Assembly (NCBI RefSeq): GCF_020524325.1
Contig: NZ_JAIVKY010000008.1
Coordinates: 124,001 to 188,000, forward strand
DNA from: Sutcliffiella horikoshii
Lineage (GTDB): Bacteria > Bacillota > Bacilli > Bacillales > Bacillaceae_I
Direction of reading: 5' to 3'
DNA length: 64,000 bases
This document shows positions 24,462-33,528 of the stretch, in pieces. Made by a program: the position numbers and the translations under genes. The notes under the pieces were generated by a model that did not search any database, was not told the DNA's origin, and saw only the letters and a list, made by a program, of their open reading frames with translations. How positions within the stretch are numbered: position 1 is the first letter of the stretch; every line of letters begins with the position of its first letter.

Positions 24462-26219
24462 ATGTTTTCAGTACTAGGAAAATTGGGTTGGTTTTTTAAA
24501 GAACATTGGAAGAGATATACAATAGCAATAGCATTACTTATTTTTGCAGGAATTTTAGAGGTTATTCCGCCAAAGATGATCGGAATGGCCATTGATGATA
24601 TACAAGTAGGTGCCTTCACGCCTGAAAAATTAATACAGTATGTAATCTTTCTAACCATTTTGGCAGTAGTCATTTATGGAATCACCTATACATGGATGTA
24701 TCAGCTTTTTGGAAGTTCCTTCTTGGTAGAAAGATCACTAAGGTCAAAATTGATGGGCCATCTGCTAAAGATGACACCTACTTTTTATGAGAAAAATCGC
24801 ACAGGTGATTTAATGGCCAGGGCAACGAATGACTTGAAGGCCATATCCACTACAGCGGGTTTCGGCGTTTTAACACTCATTGATTCAAGTGTGTTCATGC
24901 TGATCATCTTGGGGACGATGGGTTTTATGATAAGTTGGAAGTTGACTTTGGCAGCTATCATTCCGCTGCCACTGATGGCAATTGCCATGAATATATATGG
25001 AAAGAAAATTCATCAGCGCTTTACAGAGGCGCAAGATGCTTTTGGAGATATGAATGACAAAGTCCTTGAATCCATTGCCGGGGTAAGAGTTATTCGTGCC
25101 TATGTTCAGGAAAGAGCGGATCAGGGCAGATTTCATCAGATGACAGATGATGTGTATAAGAAAAATGTAAAGGTTGCCATCATTGATTCTCTCTTTGAGC
25201 CGACCATTAAATTGCTTGTCGGGGCAAGTTACCTGATAGGCCTCGGATACGGTGCTTACTTGGTCTTCCATAAATCCATTACATTAGGCGAGCTTGTTGC
25301 GTTCAATGTTTATTTAGGCATGTTGATTTGGCCGATGTTTGCAATCGGTGAATTAATCAACGTCATGCAGAGGGGGAATGCATCGCTCGATCGTGTTAAC
25401 GAGACATTGGCTTACAAAGAGGATGTCCGGGATCACCATGAACCGATAGATGTTTCTACACCAAAAATCATTGAATTCAATCAAGTTACATTTAAGTACC
25501 CATCCTCCACAGTGGATAATCTAAAGAATGTATCCTTCCATTTGAAAGCAGGTCAAACACTTGGGATTGTCGGGAAAACAGGAAGTGGGAAAACAACACT
25601 GATAAAGCAACTTTTAAGGGAGTATCCACTTGGTACAGGTACCATCAAGATAAATGAGGTGGAGCTGGAAAAAATCCCGTTGCACACCATTCAAGGCTGG
25701 ATTGGTTATGTGCCACAGGATCATATCCTCTTCTCCCGATCTGTCAAAGAAAACATCTTATTTGGAAAAGAAGACGCAACGGATGAAGAAATTGCACAAG
25801 CGATCAGGTCATCTGCTTTTGAAAAAGATCTTGAATTGCTTCCGGAAGGGTTACAGACCTTAGTTGGAGAAAAAGGTGTATCGTTGTCGGGAGGACAGAA
25901 ACAACGTATTTCCATTGCACGTGCCCTTATTGCTGATCCTGAAATTTTGATACTAGATGATTCATTATCAGCAGTCGATGCGAAAACGGAAGCAACAATC
26001 ATCGAAAATATTAGAAATGAACGTGCTGAAAAAACAACGTTAATTACTACACACCGCTTGTCTGGTGTGCAGCATGCGGACTGGATTATTGTTTTGGAGG
26101 ATGGAGAAATAGTAGAGTCCGGAATGCATGACCAGCTCATGGCCATTGGAGGCTGGTACAAAGAACAGTTTGAAAGGCAGCAGGTTCAATCGCCAAAAGG
26201 AGGCGAGGTTTTAACATGA
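24462..26219 (+). CDS. bmrC: Heterodimeric multidrug ABC exporter subunit, BmrC type
   Basis: The 585-residue half-transporter has six transmembrane helices followed by an ATPase domain. Walker A is GKTGSGKTT (about residue 370), the signature is the canonical LSGGQKQR, and Walker B reads LILDDSLSAVD, with Asp in place of the catalytic Glu. This substitution is typical of the degenerate half of heterodimeric exporters such as BmrC/BmrD or LmrC/LmrD. The start MFSVLGKLGWFFKEHWKRYT resembles B. subtilis BmrC (YheI). It overlaps bmrD by four bases and is expressed from the attenuator leader. Confidence 0.92.
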   Translation: MFSVLGKLGWFFKEHWKRYTIAIALLIFAGILEVIPPKMIGMAIDDIQVGAFTPEKLIQYVIFLTILAVVIYGITYTWMYQLFGSSFLVERSLRSKLMGHLLKMTPTFYEKNRTGDLMARATNDLKAISTTAGFGVLTLIDSSVFMLIILGTMGFMISWKLTLAAIIPLPLMAIAMNIYGKKIHQRFTEAQDAFGDMNDKVLESIAGVRVIRAYVQERADQGRFHQMTDDVYKKNVKVAIIDSLFEPTIKLLVGASYLIGLGYGAYLVFHKSITLGELVAFNVYLGMLIWPMFAIGELINVMQRGNASLDRVNETLAYKEDVRDHHEPIDVSTPKIIEFNQVTFKYPSSTVDNLKNVSFHLKAGQTLGIVGKTGSGKTTLIKQLLREYPLGTGTIKINEVELEKIPLHTIQGWIGYVPQDHILFSRSVKENILFGKEDATDEEIAQAIRSSAFEKDLELLPEGLQTLVGEKGVSLSGGQKQRISIARALIADPEILILDDSLSAVDAKTEATIIENIRNERAEKTTLITTHRLSGVQHADWIIVLEDGEIVESGMHDQLMAIGGWYKEQFERQQVQSPKGGEVLT

Positions 26220-28252
26220 AAGACATCAAAGAAATAAAATCAGGCAAACGCCTATTTCAATATGCACTAACACAAAAGAGAATCATCATTGTTGCATTGT
26301 TGATGCTATCCATAGCAGTTGCAGCAGAATTGACAGGTCCTTTTATTGCTAAAAGGATGATTGACAATCATATCCTTGGAATTGAAAAAGCTTGGATTGA
26401 AACAGAACAAGATAAGGAAAATCGAGTCTATTTCGAAGGTAAATATTATGGTAGAGAAGACCGGGAAACGGAAAATGCAACTCCAGAGAATACAGCAAGG
26501 ATTCTTCAAGTCGGCAGAGAGTATTATTTCCTTCCTACAGACATCAGTTTTGATGGGGAAAGGTCTGCTTCAAATGGTGAGGTTACCATTAGACGGGGAG
26601 AAGAGGAGCAAAGCTATCCTGCACAAAGGTTGACTAATAGTGAACTGATCAATTTTTATCAGCCAGAAGTAAAATATATCATCTATCTTGTCGGTTTATA
26701 TTTTGGCTTGCTTGTATTGGCATCTTTCTTTCAATATGGCCAAAGTTACTACCTTCAAACATCTGCCAACCGCATCATTCAGAAAATGAGGGAAGATGTG
26801 TTTGGGCAGATACAGAAACTACCGATACAATACTTTGATCATCTTCCTGCAGGGAAAGTAGTATCCAGGATTACCAATGACACGGAAACGATCAAGGAGT
26901 TATATGTGACAGTCCTTGCAACTTTCTTTTCTGGATTGATATATATCACGGGTATTTATATCGCATTATTTTTACTTGATGTAAGGTTGGCATTAATCTG
27001 CTTGACCTTGATACCAATCCTTGTTGTCTGGTTTATCTTTTACAGGAAGTATGCATCGGTTTACAACCATAAAATCCGGGCACTTCTTAGTGATATAAAC
27101 GGGAATATCAATGAATCTATTCAGGGGATGACCATCATTCAGGCTTTTAGACGTCAAAAGAAGGCGACAGAAGAATTTGAAGGATGGAATGAACAGCATT
27201 TCACTTACCAAAATAAACTGTTAAGTTTAAATGCATTAACTTCTCACAACCTTGTCGGCGTACTTAGAAACATTTCATTTGTTGTCGTGATTTGGTACTT
27301 TGGTGGAGCTTCCTTAGGAATTGGAACGATCGTTTCGCTTGGCGTTTTATATGCATTTGTAGACTACCTAGGGAGAATGTTCGGACCGATTACCGGAATG
27401 GTCAATCAGTTGGCAAACCTTGAACAGGCACGTGTATCCGCGGTTCGTGTGTTTGAGCTGATGGATGAGGCGGGAGTTCAGGTTTCAGATGTAAAACATC
27501 CTCGCTATGACGGTAATGTTTCTTTCGAGTCTGTATCGTTTGGCTACAAGGAAAATGAATATGTGTTAAAAGATATTTCTTTTACAGCTTCTAAAGGAGA
27601 AACCGTAGCACTGGTCGGCCATACTGGATCAGGAAAGAGCTCAATCATGAATCTTTTGTTCCGCTTTTATGATATTGAAAAAGGGAAAATCGTCATAGAT
27701 GGGCAAAACATTCAGGAACTGCCCAAACAAGCAATCAGGCAGCACATGGGAATCGTCCTTCAAGATCCATTCTTGTTCACCGGTACCATCGCCTCGAATG
27801 TAAGTCTAGATGATCCAACCATCTCCGTTGATCGTGTGAAAAAGGCGCTAGAGGATGTAGGTGCGATGGACTTTATCAATGCACTGCCTAAAGGACTTGA
27901 GGAACCAGTCATTGAAAAAGGAAGTACATTATCTTCCGGACAACGTCAACTGATTTCCTTCGCACGTGCGCTTGCGTTCGACCCGGCAATCTTAATTCTT
28001 GATGAGGCGACTGCAAGTATTGATACTGAAACGGAAGCCATCATTCAACAGGCGTTGGAAGTATTGAAAAAAGGAAGAACCACTTTCATCATCGCTCACC
28101 GACTTTCTACTATTAAAAATGCAGACCAAATACTTGTACTTGACCGTGGAGAAATAGTGGAGCGAGGCAACCATTCAGAACTAATGGAGAGAAAAGGAAA
28201 GTATTATCAGATGTATGAATTACAGCAGGGTAGCAAGGATCTTGCTGTTTAA
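26216..28252 (+). CDS. bmrD: Heterodimeric multidrug ABC exporter subunit, BmrD type
   Basis: This 678-residue half-transporter is longer than usual because about 100 residues between helices 1 and 2 (residues 45-145, rich in Glu and Arg) form an extracellular insert, a feature of BmrD. The ATPase has GHTGSGKSS (about 469), a non-canonical signature LSSGQRQL (about 571) and LILDEATASID with the catalytic Glu. The BmrC/BmrD pair therefore has one consensus and one degenerate ATP site. A terminator follows. Confidence 0.92.
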   Translation: MKDIKEIKSGKRLFQYALTQKRIIIVALLMLSIAVAAELTGPFIAKRMIDNHILGIEKAWIETEQDKENRVYFEGKYYGREDRETENATPENTARILQVGREYYFLPTDISFDGERSASNGEVTIRRGEEEQSYPAQRLTNSELINFYQPEVKYIIYLVGLYFGLLVLASFFQYGQSYYLQTSANRIIQKMREDVFGQIQKLPIQYFDHLPAGKVVSRITNDTETIKELYVTVLATFFSGLIYITGIYIALFLLDVRLALICLTLIPILVVWFIFYRKYASVYNHKIRALLSDINGNINESIQGMTIIQAFRRQKKATEEFEGWNEQHFTYQNKLLSLNALTSHNLVGVLRNISFVVVIWYFGGASLGIGTIVSLGVLYAFVDYLGRMFGPITGMVNQLANLEQARVSAVRVFELMDEAGVQVSDVKHPRYDGNVSFESVSFGYKENEYVLKDISFTASKGETVALVGHTGSGKSSIMNLLFRFYDIEKGKIVIDGQNIQELPKQAIRQHMGIVLQDPFLFTGTIASNVSLDDPTISVDRVKKALEDVGAMDFINALPKGLEEPVIEKGSTLSSGQRQLISFARALAFDPAILILDEATASIDTETEAIIQQALEVLKKGRTTFIIAHRLSTIKNADQILVLDRGEIVERGNHSELMERKGKYYQMYELQQGSKDLAV

Positions 28253-28261
28253 GAACAAGAG

Positions 28262-28294
28262 GCTAAGGGGAGGAGAATATCCCTTAGCTTTTTT
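28262..28294 (+). terminator. Terminator of bmrCD
   Basis: GCTAAGGG and CCCTTAGC form the stem, followed by six T. Confidence 0.85.
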
Positions 28295-28343
28295 GTTATT
28301 TTTACGGAAATTTGGAGAAAATAAAAATGCGCAAACAAAGTCT

Positions 28344-28372
28344 TTGACAAGCTTAAAGACTTCTTATACTAT
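28344..28372 (+). promoter_or_regulatory. Sigma-A promoter of the cystine importer operon
   Basis: TTGACA and TACTAT are separated by exactly 17 bases, 54 bases upstream of the tcyA start. No SAM riboswitch or T-box is recognisable between promoter and gene. Confidence 0.75.
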
Positions 28373-28425
28373 ACAATATGTTGCGTGAAAAATAATTCAT
28401 ATAAGAATACTGGGGGTTTAACAGA

Positions 28426-29244
28426 ATGAAGAGAATTTTATCTATATTTACATTACTTTTACTATCTGCAGTAGTGTTAACTGCATGTGGGACATCTAAT
28501 AACAACGGTGCTACAGGAGATGCTCCAAAAGAAGAAACAGACAATCTTCTTAGCAAAGTGGAAGAAGAAGGGGAACTTCTAGTTGGAACAGAAGGTACAT
28601 ACCCTCCATTCACATTCCACGATGAGTCTGGCAAGTTAACAGGGTTTGATGTAGAAATAGCAGAAGCGATTGCGGAAAAAATGGGTGTTGAAGTGAAATT
28701 CATGGAAACACAATGGGATGCAATGTTTGCTGGTCTTGATTCCAAGCGTTTTGATATGATTGCGAACCAAGTGGGGATCCGTGAAGATCGTCTTGAAAAG
28801 TATGATTTCTCTGATCACTATATCACTTCAGCAGCGGTACTTGTTACGAAAAAAGACAATGAAGAAATCAAAAGCTTTGAAGACATTGAAGGTAAGAAAT
28901 CTGCTCAATCTTTAACAAGTAACTATGCAGATATTGCCCGTGAGTATAAAGCCGAAATTGAAGGAGTAGAAGGTTTTAACCAAGCAATAGAACTAATTAA
29001 CTCCAACCGAGTAGATGTAACAATCAATGATAAGTTATCAGTTCTTGATTTCCAGAAAAACCGTCCTAATGCGGCAATAAAAATTGTTGATGAAGCGGAC
29101 GATGCTGCACAAAGTGGCATGATGTTCCGAAAAGGTAGTGACGAGTTAGTAAAAGCCGTAAATAAAGCACTTGCAGAAATTATTGAAGACGGCACGTACG
29201 AAGAAATTTCAGAGAAATGGTTTGGTGAAAATGTACTTAACTAG
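28426..29244 (+). CDS. tcyA: Amino acid ABC transporter, substrate-binding lipoprotein (cystine type)
   Basis: The 272-residue protein has a lipoprotein signal with lipobox LTAC (Cys20). It has a SBP_bac_3 domain with VGTEGTYPPFTFHDESGKLT, ETQWDAMFAGLDSKRFD and KSAQSLTSNYADIAREYKAE. These segments closely resemble B. subtilis TcyA, the cystine-binding protein, but related proteins bind other polar amino acids. It overlaps the permease gene by 14 bases. Confidence 0.88.
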   Translation: MKRILSIFTLLLLSAVVLTACGTSNNNGATGDAPKEETDNLLSKVEEEGELLVGTEGTYPPFTFHDESGKLTGFDVEIAEAIAEKMGVEVKFMETQWDAMFAGLDSKRFDMIANQVGIREDRLEKYDFSDHYITSAAVLVTKKDNEEIKSFEDIEGKKSAQSLTSNYADIAREYKAEIEGVEGFNQAIELINSNRVDVTINDKLSVLDFQKNRPNAAIKIVDEADDAAQSGMMFRKGSDELVKAVNKALAEIIEDGTYEEISEKWFGENVLN

Positions 29245-29932
29245 TATCTTGACTGATCCAGAACGTTTAGATAGATGGATGACAATCGCAGAAAGCTCCC
29301 TTCTTCCTTTGGTGAAGGGAGCTTTGTCTAATACAATACCGTTGACGCTACTTTCATTCAGTTTTGGGTTGATGATTGCCATATTAACGGCTTTGGCAAG
29401 AATATCACCGGTTAAACCATTACAAATTGTAGTTAGAATTTATGTATCGATTATTAGGGGAACTCCTCTCTTAGTGCAATTATTTATTATTTTCTATGGA
29501 TTGCCTTCCATCGGAGTTACCATCGATTCTTTTCCAGCCGCAGTGATTGCGTTCTCCTTGAATGTCGGGGCATATGCATCCGAAATAATCCGGGCTGCAA
29601 TCCTTTCGACACCAAAAGGACAATGGGAAGCGGCTTATTCCATGGGGATGAGTTATCCTCAAGCGCTTAGACGTATTATTTTACCGCAGGCAGCACGTGT
29701 TTCGATTCCACCATTGTCTAATTCATTTATTAGTTTGGTGAAGGATACGTCGCTTGCTTCCTTAATTCTTGTAACAGAGATGTTCAGGGTGGCTCAACAG
29801 ATTGCTGCCACTAACTATGAATTCTTATTACTCTATGCGCAAGCAGGGGCAATTTACTGGGTAATCTGTTTCTGCTTATCTCTAGTACAAGGAAGAGTAG
29901 AACGTCGTTTGGACAGATATGTTGCAAGATAA
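29231..29932 (+). CDS. tcyB: Amino acid ABC transporter, permease (cystine type)
   Basis: The 233-residue HisM/GlnP-type permease has about five helices, and the ATPase-coupling EAA loop reads EAAYSMGMSYPQALRRIILPQAARVSIPP. The start is ATG 29231, inside the end of tcyA in another frame, so translation is coupled; a start further upstream would be wholly within tcyA. The substrate follows from the binding protein. Confidence 0.88.
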   Translation: MYLTSILTDPERLDRWMTIAESSLLPLVKGALSNTIPLTLLSFSFGLMIAILTALARISPVKPLQIVVRIYVSIIRGTPLLVQLFIIFYGLPSIGVTIDSFPAAVIAFSLNVGAYASEIIRAAILSTPKGQWEAAYSMGMSYPQALRRIILPQAARVSIPPLSNSFISLVKDTSLASLILVTEMFRVAQQIAATNYEFLLLYAQAGAIYWVICFCLSLVQGRVERRLDRYVAR

Positions 29933-29971
29933 TCATTTTAGAAAACAGCCATTTATAAAGGAGCTCAAGAT

Positions 29972-30715
29972 ATGATTTCAGTACAGAGCTTATACAAACA
30001 GTTCGGAGAATTAGAAGTATTAAAAGGCATTGATTTAAACGTGGAGCAAGGGAAGGTTGTTGTAGTAATAGGGCCATCTGGTTCTGGTAAAACGACCCTT
30101 TTACGCTGCTTGAATATACTAGAAACTCCAACTTCCGGTAGGGTGGAGATTGATCAGCAGGCACTTGATTTTTCAGAAAAGGTATCATCAAACAAGATTG
30201 CCAGTTTTAGAAGACTAACAGGTATGGTGTTTCAAAGTTATAATCTATTCCCTCACAAGACAGCCCTTCAGAATGTGATGGAAGGTCCCATCACAGTGAA
30301 GAAAGAGGCAAAGGCAAAGGTGGAAGAACGTGCTAAGAGGTTGCTTGAAAAGGTAGGGCTTGGAGATAAACTGGATTTTTATCCTTTTCAGCTTTCCGGT
30401 GGACAGCAGCAACGTGTCGGTATTGCCCGCGCCCTTGCAATGGAACCGAAAGTGATGCTGTTTGATGAACCTACCTCTGCATTAGACCCCGAACTTGTCG
30501 GAGAGGTCCTAAGAGTTATGAAGGAACTGGCTCAGGAAGGAATGACCATGGTGGTCGTTACCCATGAAATGAAGTTTGCCAAAGAAGTGGCAGATGAAGT
30601 AATTTTCATGGATGATGGCAAGATAGTAGAGAAGGGGAAACCAGCTGAGATATTTGAGAACCCCAAAGCAGATAGAACGAAGCAATTTCTACGTATGATT
30701 GAAAGTGGAGTATGA
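29972..30715 (+). CDS. tcyC: Amino acid ABC transporter, ATPase (cystine type)
   Basis: The 247-residue ATPase has Walker [11 protein letters not shown]-loop [16 protein letters not shown], signature LSGGQQQR, Walker [14 protein letters not shown] and switch His in VVTHEMKFA. This is the PAAT amino-acid-transporter class. AAGGAG precedes the ATG. It completes the three-gene operon. Confidence 0.9.
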   Translation: MISVQSLYKQFGELEVLKGIDLNVEQGKVVVVIGPSGSGKTTLLRCLNILETPTSGRVEIDQQALDFSEKVSSNKIASFRRLTGMVFQSYNLFPHKTALQNVMEGPITVKKEAKAKVEERAKRLLEKVGLGDKLDFYPFQLSGGQQQRVGIARALAMEPKVMLFDEPTSALDPELVGEVLRVMKELAQEGMTMVVVTHEMKFAKEVADEVIFMDDGKIVEKGKPAEIFENPKADRTKQFLRMIESGV

Positions 30716-30723
30716 ATGAAGAA

Positions 30724-30760
30724 AAATCCCCGTTACTTGTAAAAGTGGCGGGGATTTCAT
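30724..30760 (+). terminator. Terminator of tcyABC
   Basis: AAATCCCCG and CGGGGATTT enclose an inner ACTT/AAGT helix. The trailing T run is interrupted (TTTCATTT). Confidence 0.65.
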
Positions 30761-30849
30761 TTAGCTTTAACTTCGCTGGTCTTTTGATGCGGCTGTAAAA
30801 AAGCTATAGTTTTTAATGAAAATGGCTCATTTTTGCTATGATTTTTTGG

Positions 30850-31035
30850 TTCGGTCAATTTGCTTCTATCTTTGGACAAAAAATTGTTTGATTTGTAAAG
30901 GTTTCGGACAAATCATCCAAGGACTACGGTCAACTTTTACCGGGCCTTCGGTCATTTAAATTTTTGGTTCGGTCAAATCAAAAATTTGGTCAACTTTCCC
31001 AAAACTTTGGTCAAAAATCAAAAATCTTCGGACAT
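30850..31035. repeat. Phased array of nine TTCGGTCAA-like motifs
   Basis: Nine copies of TWCGGWCAW-type sequence start at 30850, 30871, 30903, 30925, 30947, 30968, 30985, 31006 and 31027. Two of them read TTTGGTCAA and one TTTGGACAA. Most steps are 21-22 bases, with one of 32 and one of 17. The stretch between them is T/A-rich and not conserved. It fills the gap between tcyC and the convergent oxidoreductase; no gene is present. Confidence 0.7.
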
Positions 31036-31062
31036 TTGAACTAACCAAGCAAACAAACCACA

Positions 31063-32139
31063 TCATATGTATTTCTTCATATAACCTGTATCAATTTTAT
31101 TCTTCAGCTTCCATACAAGCTTGTTGTGAGAGGTAAAGTGTCCGTATTGGAGTAAGGCTTCTTTATTACCTGTTGATAGTAAAGATAGAAAATGACGTTG
31201 AGGAGTAAATGTAGAACACATATCTCCATTTAAGTAGCTTGTAATGTTATCCCAAAGCAACTCTGCTTGCCTCACAGCATATACACCGTTTTTAGGAAGG
31301 TCAGGAAAAGCTTCAAGTGTTATACAATCACCTGCTCCGAAAATAAACGGCAACCCTTTAGCCTGAAGTGTCTTTTTAGTCAAGAGAAAGCCATTTTCAT
31401 CACAAGGAAGCGAGCTTTTCTTAAAGATGCTAGGTGAACTTGGACCAGTCAACCATAACACGCGAGAGTGAGGGAGACTTGTACCGTTTTTAGTTAAAAC
31501 ATAATTTTCGTTTATTTCCCCTACACTTTCATCCTCTTTTACTGAAAGTCCTTTTCCAATAGCAATTTCTTTAATCATTTTGGACGCTTGGCTGGAGGAA
31601 GAGGGCAACAGCTTCGAGGAAGTAATCAGCGTGACATTAGTAGGTAAGCCGTTTTTCTTTCTCCAAGCAGTAATGGCTAAAGCAATTTCTACCCCAGAGG
31701 CCCCGCCCCCGACAACTACAGGAAATTCAACTTCACGGTATTCCTTAATCTTGTTTGCAAAAAAGTAATTTGGTTTAATTTGAACAAGATTATCCTTGAA
31801 AGAGGGCGGACTCTTTATTGACGAGCCAGTATCAAAAGAAACTACACTGAAGGGAATTTTCTTCCCTGCCTTTGTTAGGAGTGTCTTGCCAGTAACACAA
31901 ACCTCTGTAACTTTATCTTCTATAAAGGTTACGCCTGCTTTTTCAGACAGGTCTTTTATATCGATTCTTATTTCATCTAAAGAGTACAATCCTTCCGTAT
32001 ACCCTGAGAACATTCCTGAGTAGTATTGATACCGGTCAGGAGAGATTAAATAAATTTTTTGATTGGGAAGAGGATTCTTTCTTATATCCAATAAACACTT
32101 TAAGTGAGCGTGGCCTCCACCAACTAATACAACGTTCAA
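31063..32139 (-). CDS. FAD/NAD(P)-dependent oxidoreductase of the NDH-2/SelD-associated type
   Basis: The 358-residue flavoprotein has the FAD site VVLVGGGHAHLKCLLD at the N-terminus and a second dinucleotide site PVVVGGGASGVEIALAITA around residue 140. The C-terminal FIFGAGDCITLE segment contacts FAD. The GGGHAH start and overall layout match the group found fused to or next to selenide water dikinase (SelD), but no selD or selenocysteine gene is visible here. Electron acceptor unknown. It appears to start with TTG behind AAAGGCGGCGAAG. A possible alternative is a type II NADH dehydrogenase, though the family-typical C-terminal membrane anchor is missing. Confidence 0.78.
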   Translation of the reverse strand: MNVVLVGGGHAHLKCLLDIRKNPLPNQKIYLISPDRYQYYSGMFSGYTEGLYSLDEIRIDIKDLSEKAGVTFIEDKVTEVCVTGKTLLTKAGKKIPFSVVSFDTGSSIKSPPSFKDNLVQIKPNYFFANKIKEYREVEFPVVVGGGASGVEIALAITAWRKKNGLPTNVTLITSSKLLPSSSSQASKMIKEIAIGKGLSVKEDESVGEINENYVLTKNGTSLPHSRVLWLTGPSSPSIFKKSSLPCDENGFLLTKKTLQAKGLPFIFGAGDCITLEAFPDLPKNGVYAVRQAELLWDNITSYLNGDMCSTFTPQRHFLSLLSTGNKEALLQYGHFTSHNKLVWKLKNKIDTGYMKKYI

Positions 32140-32200
32140 TAACTTCGCCGCCTTTATGGTTTTGGCTAAAGTGTAATATATTATTGGTGTAAATACTAAT

Positions 32201-32593
32201 TTAATGAGTCAGAGCTTCTTCTTTATGAGAGTGATCATGTTTTCTTGGATTCGGTCCGTATTTGTTATCTTGTTCACTTTCTATGCACGCGAAGATGAGA
32301 ACGGGAATCCAACCAATAAAGGGAATAAACCCTAGTAAACTCCACCAACCGGTTCTGCCGATATCATGAAACCTGCGAACAGTAATGGAGAGTGTTGGAA
32401 TAAAAAAGAGTAGTAAATAGACCAATAAGAATATTACACCTGGAGTATCATTGTCTGGAAACATCTTGACAAGTAAGTATGCTGAGAACCAGAAGATTAC
32501 AAAATTTCCTATCCTAAATATCCAATACTCCTTCCTCCTAGCTCTACCACTAAAATTAAAATAATTCCTAAATCCCTCCAAATACCAGTGCAT
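32201..32593 (-). CDS. DUF805 membrane protein
   Basis: The 130-residue protein starts MHWYLEGFRNYFNFSGRARR, the DUF805 signature, followed by EYW and a TVRRFHDIGRTGWW motif. It has three to four transmembrane helices and a hydrophilic His/Lys-rich tail. Family function is unknown. GGGGGAAAA precedes the ATG. It is followed on the same strand by the oxidoreductase gene about 60 bases away, so co-transcription is possible. Confidence 0.85.
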   Translation of the reverse strand: MHWYLEGFRNYFNFSGRARRKEYWIFRIGNFVIFWFSAYLLVKMFPDNDTPGVIFLLVYLLLFFIPTLSITVRRFHDIGRTGWWSLLGFIPFIGWIPVLIFACIESEQDNKYGPNPRKHDHSHKEEALTH

Positions 32594-32714
32594 CTTTTTT
32601 CCCCCTATTCACAATCTAATTTAAATGCTACAAATTTAATACCCAAACCACAAAACTGATATACCATATTTTGAATAAATGTTAAAAAATCCTAATTAGA
32701 ATTTAGCTATAACA

Positions 32715-32746
32715 AAAGCAAGGCACCCCAAAATTGAGGTGCCTCA
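32715..32746 (-). terminator. Terminator of the SASP gene
   Basis: AGGCACC and GGTGCCT form the stem around a T/A-rich centre, followed on the reverse strand by TTGCTTTTG. Confidence 0.6.
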
Positions 32747-32788
32747 ATCCATACATATAAAATTATGTTGCTACATAAAAACTAAAAC

Positions 32789-32989
32789 TTATCTTCCGCC
32801 TAGGGATTGCTCAGCCATTTGAACTAGACGCTTAGTGATTTCTCCACCAACAGATCCGTTAGCGCGAGCAGTTGTGTCTGCACCAAGATTTACACCAAAT
32901 TCAGTTGCGATTTCGTACTTCATTTGGTCGATAGCTGCTTGAGCTCCAGGTGCTACTAATTGATTTGACGAATTGTTTCTGCTTGCCAT
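32789..32989 (-). CDS. Small acid-soluble spore protein, alpha/beta type
   Basis: The 66-residue DNA-binding spore core protein is made in the forespore. The germination-protease site is recognised in [12 protein letters not shown], and [22 protein letters not shown] is the conserved helix pair. The start giving [15 protein letters not shown] matches the family. An ATG four codons upstream sits directly on the ribosome binding site. The unusual, possibly structured leader upstream is described separately. Confidence 0.93.
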   Translation of the reverse strand: MASRNNSSNQLVAPGAQAAIDQMKYEIATEFGVNLGADTTARANGSVGGEITKRLVQMAEQSLGGR

Positions 32990-33021
32990 GATGTGATTCA
33001 TCTCCTCGTAAAATAGTTTTG

Positions 33022-33083
33022 GTTGGACCAACTGGAGTTGCACCAGTAGTGCAGAGGTCTCTGCTGCCGTCTAGGCTGGTCCA
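33022..33083 (-). promoter_or_regulatory. Possible three-way-junction leader of the SASP gene
   Basis: On the reverse strand TGGACCA pairs with TGGTCCA (7 bp). This encloses GCAGA-GACC-TCTGC and ACTGG...CCAGT hairpins, together a closed three-way junction about 35 bases before the start codon. It is predicted by eye only and could be fortuitous. Confidence 0.35.
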
Positions 33084-33246
33084 TTGGGTGATAAGTTGTT
33101 ACTTGTATTATAGGAATTTCCTAATATCTTTATCCAAATATTTTTAGGTAATTTATGGATATTTTCTGTTTCGATATAACGCATATTTGAAGGTAAGATG
33201 TAAAAATTAATGAAAAGTAGAAGTTGTAAGAACTGGAGGAGCTCTA

Positions 33247-33489
33247 ATGGAGATATGTCCGCTATGTAATGGGTTGGAAGAATATCATGGCACTTGCGCA
33301 TCCTGCGGCAGCATGCTTATTGATACAGGTAAAGTGACGGACTATTTAGATGATTATAGTGCATATATGGAAATTAACCTTTTGAAGATGGTGGATGGGG
33401 ATGTAAACAGTGTGGAAAATCACGTTTGCTTGCATTTGTTCGATTGTCCAGCTTGTCAAAAAGAGCAAATCATTACTATTCAAGAATAA
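33247..33489 (+). CDS. Small zinc-ribbon-like protein
   Basis: The 80-residue protein has CPLC and CASC at residues 4-7 and 17-20 (MEICPLCNGLEEYHGTCASC) and a third CPAC near residue 67, so it can bind at least one zinc ion. A central acidic segment (VTDYLDDYSAYMEINLL) separates the knuckles. GGAGGAG precedes the ATG. I do not recognise a named family; its role is unknown. It is convergent with msmX across a bidirectional terminator. Confidence 0.75.
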   Translation: MEICPLCNGLEEYHGTCASCGSMLIDTGKVTDYLDDYSAYMEINLLKMVDGDVNSVENHVCLHLFDCPACQKEQIITIQE

Positions 33490-33518
33490 AAAACCAGGTC
33501 GGTTAGGACCTGGTTTTG
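33487..33518. terminator. Bidirectional terminator
   Basis: AAAACCAGGTC and GACCTGGTTTT form an 11-bp stem with A-rich left and T-rich right flanks between convergent genes. Confidence 0.85.
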
Positions 33519-33528
33519 AAAAGATATA

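Noticed and set aside
28294-28425. SAM riboswitch or T-box in front of the cystine importer
   Set aside because: The leader is only about 50 bases after the promoter and shows none of the conserved motifs.
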